Shown piece by piece: positions 1 through 6,054 of a stretch of 7,409 bases of DNA; the first letter of the stretch is position 1; each line of letters begins with the position of its first letter. The DNA is from Cytophagales bacterium (GTDB lineage Bacteria; Bacteroidota; Bacteroidia; Cytophagales; Cyclobacteriaceae), in NCBI GenBank assembly GCA_003537495.1, contig DPSB01000470.1, positions 1 to 7,409 on the forward strand, written 5' to 3'. Below the pieces are notes generated by a model, which saw only the letters and a list, made by a program, of their open reading frames with translations, made no database searches and was not told the origin of the DNA. Made by a program: the position numbers and the translations under genes.

Positions 1-949
1 CATGAATTGGTTCGCGCACCCGCTCGTGTGTATCGGCACCACGAATATAATCAACTCCTTTTACAAACGGCATATTAGCCAAACCTACTTGTTGGGCCAA
101 CCCCATGTGAGTTAATAGTATTACGATGTTACAACCTTCATACTCGCGCAGTACTTTAATATACTTAGCCACATTTTTTTCAGGTTGTGTAAAGAGGATA
201 CCTTCACTATATGCCGGAGATTGTCGTTTGGGCGTAAGCGGATCGTTGTAACCAATAAATCCAATTTTAAAATCGCCAAAGCGCCTTACATAGTAGGGTG
301 GAAAAATCAAGTCGCCATTAAATGCATCGTTGGTTTGATGAAACATGTTGGCGCAAACTTTCGGACTGTTATAGGCAAACATATCTTTCATCATCATTTC
401 TTTGCCATACACAACCTCCCAATTACCAGGCAGCATCAGGTCGTAACCGATGTTATTCATAAGCGGAACAATAGCCCGGCCTTCGCTCAACGCAGCCACG
501 CCTCCACCTTGAAAACAATCGCCACCGTCAATCAACATGGTGTTAGTCGGATTTTGTGAACGCAACTTTTGAATCATCGATTTTAAAACCGCATACCCAC
601 CACGCTTTTTATAAACCGGTTTTCCGGCTTCCATAAAAAACTCATCGTGCGTAAGTAACTGCGCATGTATGTCGGCTGTTTGCAGTAGCGTTACGATTTT
701 AGCTTTGTCTTGCTTTACCGCACCATTCGCAAACATCTCTTTGGTTTTAAGGGCACCGTCATCCCTGTTCAATGCAGAAGCTGAAACCGGAATCAATCCT
801 CCGCCAATACCCAATGCCAAGCCGAGGTTACCTGCTTTCTTTAAAAAATCCCTCCGGCTGTTTTCAGAAATCTGCACATGCAGTTCTTTCTCTTTATCAG
901 AAATTGTTTCGCAACTTTTGCAAGCGCATGTTGGTAAGTGCAGATTCAT
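1..949 (-). CDS. soxB: SoxB-like Tat-exported metallophosphatase, 3' end outside window
   Basis: About 316 N-terminal residues are visible; the C-terminal substrate-binding domain lies beyond the left edge. SoxB releases sulfate from thiosulfonate on the SoxYZ carrier in the periplasm, and the wider family includes 5'-nucleotidases. Visible motifs are a twin-arginine signal SRRDFLKK (residues 31-38) followed by a hydrophobic stretch, TADIHAQL (91-98), RGGYA (116-120), DGGDCFQGG (141-149), GNWEVVYG (175-182), THMGL (280-284) and GADTHERV (304-311). DIHAQL and the Trp in GNWE, in place of the GNHE His, are SoxB-like rather than nucleotidase-like. Oddities: the usual GGHTHD is GADTHE, so one expected metal-binding His is Asp, and a CxCxxC cluster (C8, C10, C13) precedes the Tat motif. 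The ATG is the only one before the Tat signal; a GTG at residue 25 is an alternative. It lies 26 bp after the rhodanese gene. The family is clear; true thiosulfohydrolase activity is inferred. Confidence 0.77.
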   Translation of the reverse strand, partial: MNLHLPTCACKSCETISDKEKELHVQISENSRRDFLKKAGNLGLALGIGGGLIPVSASALNRDDGALKTKEMFANGAVKQDKAKIVTLLQTADIHAQLLTHDEFFMEAGKPVYKKRGGYAVLKSMIQKLRSQNPTNTMLIDGGDCFQGGGVAALSEGRAIVPLMNNIGYDLMLPGNWEVVYGKEMMMKDMFAYNSPKVCANMFHQTNDAFNGDLIFPPYYVRRFGDFKIGFIGYNDPLTPKRQSPAYSEGILFTQPEKNVAKYIKVLREYEGCNIVILLTHMGLAQQVGLANMPFVKGVDYIRGADTHERVREPIH

Positions 950-975
950 AATGAGGTAGATTAAGTGTGCGTAAA

Positions 976-1362
976 CTATTTGGTTACCGGTTTACCCGCT
1001 GCCTGCCACGCTTGTATGCCGCCACTTAATTCAAACACTTGTGTAAAACCCTTTTGCCGCATAATCTTTGCGGCTTTGTTGCTTCGTACTCCTGCTGCAC
1101 AATACACATAAACCGTCTTATCTTTTTGCAAGGTGCTGAGTTGTTGCTTAAAATTACTGTCATTCACATTCATCAATTTTGCCTGAGCTAAATGACCGCC
1201 ATTGTATTCGCTGGGCGTACGCACATCCAATACAACTTTTTCCGCTTGAGTTGCAATCTGTTCTTCAAAATCGGCAACAGACAAAACAGGGCCTTGTTGA
1301 GCTTGTGTGCAGGCCGCGCTTATTAATAAAAGCACAACCACCAGTGAGTTTAACAGTTTCAT
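976..1362 (-). CDS. rhodanese-domain lipoprotein
   Basis: A 128-residue single-domain rhodanese. It starts with a lipoprotein signal: hydrophobic residues 4-15, then lipobox SAAC with the lipidated Cys at 18. The protein is therefore probably membrane-anchored and facing the periplasm. The domain shows the CH2A-type segment DVRTPSEYNGGHL (46-58), the active-site loop CAAGVRS with catalytic Cys88, and the C-terminal GGIQAW (114-119). Rhodaneses carry sulfane sulfur as a Cys persulfide and transfer it to acceptors such as cyanide or thiols; the six-residue loop after the Cys fits sulfur, not phosphate, chemistry. It sits 46 bp after the porin gene and 26 bp before soxB, so it is likely part of the same transcript. 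In this context it could move sulfur from thiosulfate or polysulfide, but the acceptor is unknown. The ATG start is fixed by the signal peptide. Confidence 0.9.
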   Translation of the reverse strand: MKLLNSLVVVLLLISAACTQAQQGPVLSVADFEEQIATQAEKVVLDVRTPSEYNGGHLAQAKLMNVNDSNFKQQLSTLQKDKTVYVYCAAGVRSNKAAKIMRQKGFTQVFELSGGIQAWQAAGKPVTK

Positions 1363-1408
1363 ATTTAAAATATTTAATGGTTAAGGTTATGAATAATTAA
1401 ATTATAAA

Positions 1409-2833
1409 TCAGAAGTAATAGTCCGCTACAACTGAAAGCAAGTGCGTATTTACTTTATTGTGAAAGGTAGTTGGCAAAGCTTCAGCATCACTGCCCAATG
1501 CACCTTTAAACGAATAAAGCAAATCCAGTTGCAGTCCTTTTAAAAAATCGGTAAACTGATATTGCACTCGTGCATTAAGGTGATAGAAATCGGGCATTGA
1601 ATATTTGTTGAGTTCTGCCTGATCAACCGAAGGCATCAAGTACACACCAGCCTGTGTTTGCAATGCAAGATTTTTGTTGTTGAGGTTTCTTTTATTCTGC
1701 ACCATTACTGCGTGTACATCTCCCGCACCTTCTACCCTTTCACGATTCATGAAAGTATATAACGATTCAACACCCCACTCGCGTGGAAACAGGAATCTAC
1801 CATGTGCAGTAATGCGGGTATAATTCAAGCTCCATTCATCGTTTCGCGTTAGATTTGTTCGGGCAATACGGCCACTGAAAATATGCGTTTGCTCAGCTTT
1901 TGAAATATATTGTTGTGTAACCGATAACGTATCGTTGTATAATGATTGTTGAAAAAGATATTGAACTCCGAATAACCACTGTGTACTATTATGCTTATGT
2001 TTTACTTCCGTTTTTAACAAGGATGTACTCAACAAATCGGGAGCATAATAATTCCAGGCCTGGATGTTTGCTTGCGGGGTGGGAACAAACGTTACATTGC
2101 TGATGGCAATGCCTTTGGTTTTAACATGACCGGCATATTCAGCACGCTGACCATTTGCAGCACGCCCCATCGGGTACACCCCAACTGATTCGCCCGTATC
2201 AAACCAATGGATGGTGCTTCGTGGCGATGTGCGCCATAACCATCCGCCTTTCAGTTTAATTTTTTTCCATTCATTCCATTCACCAAAAAATCCTTCTTGC
2301 AGATTGGGTCGCATACGGCCATCCTGCAAATTGATGAGTGGTGTTTTCAAATGAAACTTTCCGAATTGCAAATACGAATGATTCTCCTGCGAGAAATAAT
2401 AGCGCAAGTATAAATCTTCCAATCGGTCAAGATCATCGTGATTATCCGGATTGCTGACATCAAACAAACCAATTTCATACCGATTGGAGAACGGAGATCG
2501 AGGGCCGAGGTGCGATGAAGTAAGATTGTAAATAATAAAGCCCGACATCCCAACCTGAAAATTTTTAATCACAGGCGAAAAATATCCTAACCCACCACCT
2601 ACACCCAACGCGTAATAGTCCGGATATTCGTGGTGATTAACCGTTGACATAAAAAATGAACGCAAATGCCCTTCGAACGTACCGTACTTGCGCAACACAT
2701 TACACAAACTATCGTCTGCAATGCATTGCTTATCGATAACAGTACGCCTGGCCGACCAACTGGCATCCTGATGTTGCCCCTGAAGTTGAAGGCCAATCGT
2801 TAAAAATAAAATAACACCAACAATCCGCTTCAT
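1409..2833 (-). CDS. outer-membrane beta-barrel porin, OprD-like
   Basis: A 474-residue protein with an N-terminal signal peptide (MKRIVGVILFLTIG, cleavage probably near residue 20). It is rich in alternating aromatic and polar strands and ends in VVADYYF, the terminal aromatic typical of outer-membrane barrels. Length and style fit the OprD-like porins of Bacteroidota; features include an early YALGVGGGLGYFSP turn, FGKFHLKTPLIN near residue 160 and DFYHLNARVQYQF near the end. No TonB box or plug domain is visible, so passive diffusion is more likely than active uptake. The start codon overlaps the tsdA stop as TAATG, suggesting translational coupling with the thiosulfate dehydrogenase. Passage of thiosulfate, tetrathionate or a related anion is an inference from this coupling. 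Barrel membership is well supported; the OprD assignment is from general resemblance only. Confidence 0.72.
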   Translation of the reverse strand: MKRIVGVILFLTIGLQLQGQHQDASWSARRTVIDKQCIADDSLCNVLRKYGTFEGHLRSFFMSTVNHHEYPDYYALGVGGGLGYFSPVIKNFQVGMSGFIIYNLTSSHLGPRSPFSNRYEIGLFDVSNPDNHDDLDRLEDLYLRYYFSQENHSYLQFGKFHLKTPLINLQDGRMRPNLQEGFFGEWNEWKKIKLKGGWLWRTSPRSTIHWFDTGESVGVYPMGRAANGQRAEYAGHVKTKGIAISNVTFVPTPQANIQAWNYYAPDLLSTSLLKTEVKHKHNSTQWLFGVQYLFQQSLYNDTLSVTQQYISKAEQTHIFSGRIARTNLTRNDEWSLNYTRITAHGRFLFPREWGVESLYTFMNRERVEGAGDVHAVMVQNKRNLNNKNLALQTQAGVYLMPSVDQAELNKYSMPDFYHLNARVQYQFTDFLKGLQLDLLYSFKGALGSDAEALPTTFHNKVNTHLLSVVADYYF

Positions 2834-3867
2834 TACTTTTTAAGCTTTCGGGTTTCAACAATGGGTGCAAACGGACCGTACTTATGTTGCTGTTCATTAA
2901 AACCATCAGCAAACGGACCAAACGGATGATCAATTGGTTTTTTGGAGATATCGGGCCAATCGCTGGAAAGATCTTTTTCAGGGCGCGGCAACGAGTTTAC
3001 ATACGCAGCAATGTTCCAGGCTTCTTCATCTGTTAGTTGTGGTTCATTATAGGTAGAACCCAGCGGCATATTTGCTTTGATGTAGCCTGCAAATCGCGAT
3101 AAGCGATACAAACCTGCGCCATCGTTATAACTATCTTTTCCCCACAAGGGCGGATACGTCCACGAAGTTGCATCAGCTGCTTTTATACCTTCACCATTTT
3201 TTCCATGACATACCACACACTTGGCTTCATACGCTACTTTTCCCTTAGCGGAATCGGCCGGATAGTTCAGGTATGGAAGTTCAATTAAACCAGAACCTTT
3301 TGGACTTTCTCCCTTCGGAACACCTGTGCCCAACCATTTGATGTAACTAACCATCGCTTTCATTTCGCGCGAATCATTAGATAAAGCATTACCATTTAAG
3401 CTTCGCTCAATACAATCATTCACACGCTTCTCTATTGTTTCTTCTGAACCTGATCGTGCACGAAACTTAGGATAGGTTGATGCCACCGCACTATAATTGT
3501 TACCAAAAGGTTTTGTGCCGGCATCGAGATGACAGTTCTGGCAATTCATACCATTGCTAATGGCCATCACTTTTCCTTGCGGACCGAGGTAATCGGCAGT
3601 ATGTGCAATCAATTCTCTTCCATAGCGAATTTCATCACCACTTGCATCTGTGGGTATTGTGGTCTCTGCTGGTGCCTGCCACAGATTATCGACAGGCTTA
3701 ATTTCTTTAGGAGCGACTGGTGTTTCGAACCATTTTACAAATTGAGAAGGCCCAATCACCAAAGTGGCTATAACAAACACCATCGAAAAAATAACAACCC
3801 CCAACAAGGCCATAAGCCCGCGAACTAATTTTAACAGGGAGTTATCATTTTTTAAGTGTTGATTCAT
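2833..3867 (-). CDS. tsdA: dihaem cytochrome c, TsdA-type thiosulfate dehydrogenase
   Basis: A 344-residue protein. TsdA enzymes oxidise two thiosulfates to tetrathionate in the periplasm (or the reverse), passing electrons to a cytochrome. One membrane segment (about residues 17-38) without a clear cleavage site suggests an anchor with the catalytic part outside. Haem 1 is C109-x-x-C112-H113 within NGMNCQNCH. The motif NDCIERSLNG follows, and its Cys152 matches the unusual axial Cys ligand of the TsdA active-site haem, the strongest evidence for the call. Haem 2 is C217-x-x-C220-H221, with Met267 in NMPLG as probable distal ligand and Lys264 close by. The LTDEEAWNIAAYVNSLPRP segment (278-296) is the usual C-terminal cytochrome helix. 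It starts 44 bp after the second YeeE half and overlaps the porin start by one base. Direction of catalysis cannot be read from sequence. Confidence 0.9.
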   Translation of the reverse strand: MNQHLKNDNSLLKLVRGLMALLGVVIFSMVFVIATLVIGPSQFVKWFETPVAPKEIKPVDNLWQAPAETTIPTDASGDEIRYGRELIAHTADYLGPQGKVMAISNGMNCQNCHLDAGTKPFGNNYSAVASTYPKFRARSGSEETIEKRVNDCIERSLNGNALSNDSREMKAMVSYIKWLGTGVPKGESPKGSGLIELPYLNYPADSAKGKVAYEAKCVVCHGKNGEGIKAADATSWTYPPLWGKDSYNDGAGLYRLSRFAGYIKANMPLGSTYNEPQLTDEEAWNIAAYVNSLPRPEKDLSSDWPDISKKPIDHPFGPFADGFNEQQHKYGPFAPIVETRKLKK

Positions 3868-3911
3868 CTTCTTAAACGGATTAAAATGTAGAGCTTCCGT
3901 TCACTCCAGAA

Positions 3912-4424
3912 TCAATGTGGAAGTTTATCGCGAAGTAAACCGTAGAACCAGGTGCCGGCAATAGCGCTGAGCAGGGTTACAATCACCACTAAAAAACCAC
4001 TGCCTATTTGTGCAAACAGCGGACCGGGGCAAGCACCGGTAATGGCCCATCCTAAACCAAACATGGTGCCTCCGATTATATTTCCCCATTGAAATTGTTT
4101 ATCGTGAAACACTACCGTTTCGCCCTGCATGGTTTTTACTTTGAATCTTTTAATAATCCAAACTGAAATCAATCCCACCACAACGGCCGTACCAATTACA
4201 CCATACATGTGAAATGAATGCAAGCGAAACATTTCCTGAATGCGATACCACGAAATAATTTCTGCCTTCACAAACACGATTCCGAAAAGCATACCCACTA
4301 CTGCATACTTGATGTTCGATCCAATCAACGATTCTTTCGATATCTGATCGTTAGGGGCTTCGCACTCAATCGGGTGTTCAATCACTACAGGATTAGCTTC
4401 TATATTCTGATTTATATTTTGCAT
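3912..4424 (-). CDS. YeeE/YedE-type transporter, C-terminal half (DUF6691-like)
   Basis: About 170 residues from the ATG at 4424. It has four probable membrane segments, and the family signature GACPGPLFAQIG follows GGTMFGLGWAIT. The Cys in ACPGP corresponds to one of the conserved cysteines that hand thiosulfate through YeeE/TsuA channels. In single-chain YeeE proteins this half is fused to the other; here it is separate and follows its partner directly. A hydrophilic N-terminal tail of about 35 residues precedes the first membrane segment. Start choice: a GTG at 4454 would lengthen the protein by 10 residues and overlap the upstream gene by 11 bases. The ATG, 19 bases after the upstream stop, is preferred because GTG starts are less usual and the extra residues look unconserved, though neither start has a clear ribosome site. 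Inner-membrane uptake of thiosulfate or a related sulfur compound is inferred from the family. Confidence 0.85.
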   Translation of the reverse strand: MQNINQNIEANPVVIEHPIECEAPNDQISKESLIGSNIKYAVVGMLFGIVFVKAEIISWYRIQEMFRLHSFHMYGVIGTAVVVGLISVWIIKRFKVKTMQGETVVFHDKQFQWGNIIGGTMFGLGWAITGACPGPLFAQIGSGFLVVIVTLLSAIAGTWFYGLLRDKLPH

Positions 4425-4443
4425 TGTTGTACTTGAATAAGGT

Positions 4444-5010
4444 TTATAATACACGCATTAACCACGGAAAAACAAGATGCACCATGGCAAAACCACCAGC
4501 CATAAAGCAGCAGGTTGCCACCAGCGATGGCCACTGCAGCGTAGATAAACCCATGATGGAATGCCCGGAAGTACAGCCCCCGGCATAGCGGGTTCCAAAG
4601 CCTACCAGAAATCCACCAAAAACGAAAAACACAAGTCCTTTAAGTGAGAACAGATTTTCGAAGGAGAATAACGAAGCGGGCATTAGTTCATGATCTGTGG
4701 TAATATTCAGCGCCTGCAATTCCGCAACTGTTTTTTCTGATACCTGAATCGGGTCGGGGTTGCTTAATAGTTGTGTGGCCACTAAACCACCTATCAATAC
4801 TCCACCTACAAAAAACAAATTCCAGATTTCCTTCTTCCAATCGTATTGGAAAAATGAAATTTTTGCTGGAATGCACGCAGCGCAGATGTGCCTGAGCGAG
4901 GAAGAAATTCCAAAGTGTTTATTTCCGAGCAGCAAAAGAGCCGGAACGGTTAGTCCGATTAATGCGCCCGCTACATACCAGGGCCAGGGTTTTTGTATTA
5001 TTTCAAGCAT
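4444..5010 (-). CDS. YeeE/YedE-type thiosulfate transporter, N-terminal half
   Basis: A 188-residue inner-membrane protein with about four to five membrane segments (near 12-30, 63-80, 124-142, 160-185). It carries the YeeE/TsuA hallmark GGCTSGHSIMG (144-154, Cys146) and a second cysteine site HICAACIP (41-48, C43 and C46). In the structurally characterised YeeE of Spirochaeta thermophila, conserved cysteines line the path for thiosulfate. This protein resembles one half of that fold and needs the next gene to complete it. Residues 84-112 form a polar loop that is probably exposed. A strong-looking promoter and a Crp/Fnr-like site lie in the 101-bp gap upstream, so the gene can probably be transcribed apart from tauE. 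The pair also occurs in bacterial sulfide-detoxification loci with persulfide dioxygenase, which is not visible here. Imported substrate other than thiosulfate remains possible. Confidence 0.87.
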   Translation of the reverse strand: MLEIIQKPWPWYVAGALIGLTVPALLLLGNKHFGISSSLRHICAACIPAKISFFQYDWKKEIWNLFFVGGVLIGGLVATQLLSNPDPIQVSEKTVAELQALNITTDHELMPASLFSFENLFSLKGLVFFVFGGFLVGFGTRYAGGCTSGHSIMGLSTLQWPSLVATCCFMAGGFAMVHLVFPWLMRVL

Positions 5011-5048
5011 GTAAAACTGATTTATAGTTTACTTTTATCAATATACAA

Positions 5049-5056
5049 CAAAAGTA
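5049..5056 (-). promoter_or_regulatory. -7 promoter element (TACTTTTG) for the YeeE pair and downstream genes
   Basis: On the minus strand this reads TACTTTTG, an exact match to the Bacteroidota sigma-ABfr -7 consensus TAnnTTTG. Transcription would begin near 5046, leaving a leader of about 36 bases before the ATG at 5010. No TTG is found at the expected -33 position, which fits a promoter that depends on the activator site just upstream at 5078-5093. It is predicted from sequence only. Confidence 0.6.
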
Positions 5057-5074
5057 AAAACATGACTTTAATCA

Positions 5075-5096
5075 GTCCGTAACTAATGTTACAGAC
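5075..5096 (-). promoter_or_regulatory. Crp/Fnr-like operator A, near-perfect palindrome
   Basis: A 22-bp inverted repeat with 9-bp arms (8 of 9 pairs match) around a 4-base centre. The core on the minus strand, 5093 to 5078, is TGTAACATTAGTTACG, i.e. TGTAA-N6-TTACG, the spacing of Crp/Fnr family sites. Its centre (5085.5) lies 33 bp upstream of the centre of the TACTTTTG element, about -40 from the predicted start. The same arm pair can fold in RNA as a 9-bp stem with one G-U pair after the tauE stop. A terminator is less likely because the first run of U lies about 14 bases beyond the stem. Confidence 0.6.
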
Positions 5097-5111
5097 ATAC
5101 TTTTTCAATAT

Positions 5112-5906
5112 TTAAAACAACAATTCTTTTCCTAAGATATAGAAGCCCATCACCAGCACAAACCAACCGAAAGCCGGTTTTAGTTTTTCGTTAGGAATAA
5201 AACGCGTCAAGTAACTTCCTGCCAGAATACCTACCATGGCAAACGCTGAAAACACAAGCATGAATTTGTAATCGATGGCTTGGCCAGCACCTAAATCTCC
5301 GGTAAATCCAATCAACGATTTAAGTGCAATTATCATTAACGATGTACCCACTGCTTGTTTCATGGGCAAACCGGCCAACAATACTAATGCGGGTATAATT
5401 AAGAAACCGCCTCCTGCTCCCACCAAACCAGTAATACCACCAACCAACAAGCCTTCCAGAAAAATAACTGGGTAATTGTAGTTGATGTCGCCCGCTTTTT
5501 CCTTAGTATTTTTTGGCTTACGAATCATAGAGATTGAAGCCAACAACATCAGTAAAGCAAACAATACCATTACAAACAGAGGCTTTGTAAAAGTGAATGT
5601 GCCAATCGAAAAAACAGGATCGGGAATAACCGGAACAATAAACTTACGAGTGGCATATACTGAAATGATGGATGGCACACCAAACACCAGCGCGGTTTTT
5701 AAATGTACATTGCCTGCTTTAAAATGGCTGTATGAACCTACCAGGCTGGTGAGGCCAACTACAAATAAGGAGTATGCAGTTGATAACACCGGATCAACAT
5801 CAAACAAGTAAACCAAAATGGGTACAGTTAAAATGGACCCACCACCGCCAATCAATCCCAACGAAAGCCCCATTACGATTGATGCAATAAATCCTGCTAT
5901 TTCCAT
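5112..5906 (-). CDS. TauE/SafE family anion exporter
   Basis: A 264-residue polytopic inner-membrane protein with about eight membrane segments. It shows the family's internal duplication: GLIGGGGSILTVP (18-30) near the start of the first half and GLVGAGGGFLIIP (160-172) near the start of the second, separated by a charged loop (129-142). TauE/SafE proteins are proposed to move sulfite, sulfoacetate or related organosulfonates, usually outward. As first gene of the sulfur cluster it would remove sulfite or thiosulfate made in the cell; this role is inferred from context and the substrate cannot be read from sequence. Length is normal for the family. The ATG start is followed at once by the first membrane segment. 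A -7 element and a Crp/Fnr-like site lie just upstream, and 101 bp with a second promoter separate it from the next gene. Confidence 0.92.
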   Translation of the reverse strand: MEIAGFIASIVMGLSLGLIGGGGSILTVPILVYLFDVDPVLSTAYSLFVVGLTSLVGSYSHFKAGNVHLKTALVFGVPSIISVYATRKFIVPVIPDPVFSIGTFTFTKPLFVMVLFALLMLLASISMIRKPKNTKEKAGDINYNYPVIFLEGLLVGGITGLVGAGGGFLIIPALVLLAGLPMKQAVGTSLMIIALKSLIGFTGDLGAGQAIDYKFMLVFSAFAMVGILAGSYLTRFIPNEKLKPAFGWFVLVMGFYILGKELLF

Positions 5907-5923
5907 TCCGGCTAATTTTTTTA

Positions 5924-5931
5924 CAAACTTA
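5924..5931 (-). promoter_or_regulatory. -7 promoter element (TAAGTTTG) for tauE-family gene
   Basis: On the minus strand the bases read TAAGTTTG, an exact TAnnTTTG match. The start of transcription would be near 5921, about 15 bases before the ATG at 5906. The expected -33 TTG is not present at the right distance, so the promoter looks weak without help. Operator B is centred 34 bp upstream of this element. Confidence 0.6.
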
Positions 5932-5953
5932 CCCGCACAACCTGACGGAAATC

Positions 5954-5969
5954 AGTAACCAAGATCACA
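5954..5969 (-). promoter_or_regulatory. Crp/Fnr-like operator B upstream of tauE-family gene
   Basis: The minus strand reads TGTGATCTTGGTTACT, i.e. TGTGA-N6-TTACT, one good Crp-like half and one half matching operator A. Its centre (5961.5) is 34 bp upstream of the centre of the TAAGTTTG element, about -41 from the predicted start, the class II activator position. It shares the plus-strand string GTAACC-N3-ATCACACA with operator C, exactly 36 bp away. Confidence 0.55.
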
Positions 5970-5989
5970 CAACAATGGATAATTATATG

Positions 5990-6005
5990 CGTAACCGACA
6001 TCACA
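5990..6005 (+). promoter_or_regulatory. Crp/Fnr-like operator C upstream of LysE-family gene
   Basis: The plus strand reads CGTAACCGACATCACA; on the other strand this is TGTGA-N6-TTACG, matching operators A and B. Its centre (5997.5) is 33 bp upstream of the centre of the TAGCTTTG element that serves the LysE-family gene. It is also about 77 bp upstream of the predicted tauE start, so it might assist operator B there. The site and its near copy B give the divergent spacer a 36-bp spaced direct repeat. Confidence 0.55.
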
Positions 6006-6026
6006 CAGATACTCTGCTTAGTTTAT

Positions 6027-6034
6027 TAGCTTTG
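6027..6034 (+). promoter_or_regulatory. -7 promoter element (TAGCTTTG) for LysE-family gene
   Basis: The plus strand reads TAGCTTTG, an exact TAnnTTTG match, placing the predicted start near 6037 and a short leader of about 18 bases before the TTG start codon at 6055. No clear -33 TTG precedes it. It supports both the use of the unusual start codon and activation from operator C. Confidence 0.55.
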
Positions 6035-6054
6035 TCGATTAAAATTCGTAGCAC

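Noticed and set aside
185..559. Open frame of 124 codons on the plus strand.
   Set aside because: It lies inside the SoxB-like gene, whose minus-strand translation shows a full set of family motifs; the plus-strand protein resembles nothing.
669..959. Open frame of 96 codons on the plus strand.
   Set aside because: It is antisense to the start of the SoxB-like gene, including the Tat signal region; no promoter or family resemblance was seen.
1361..1373. AT-only palindrome upstream of the rhodanese gene (ATATTT-A-AAATAT).
   Set aside because: The spacer is nearly all A and T, so such symmetry is expected by chance, and no TAnnTTTG element accompanies it.
3868..3911. A separate promoter for tsdA (TACATTTT on the minus strand).
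   Set aside because: It misses the last base of TAnnTTTG, has no operator like those upstream, and the 44-bp gap fits read-through from the YeeE genes.
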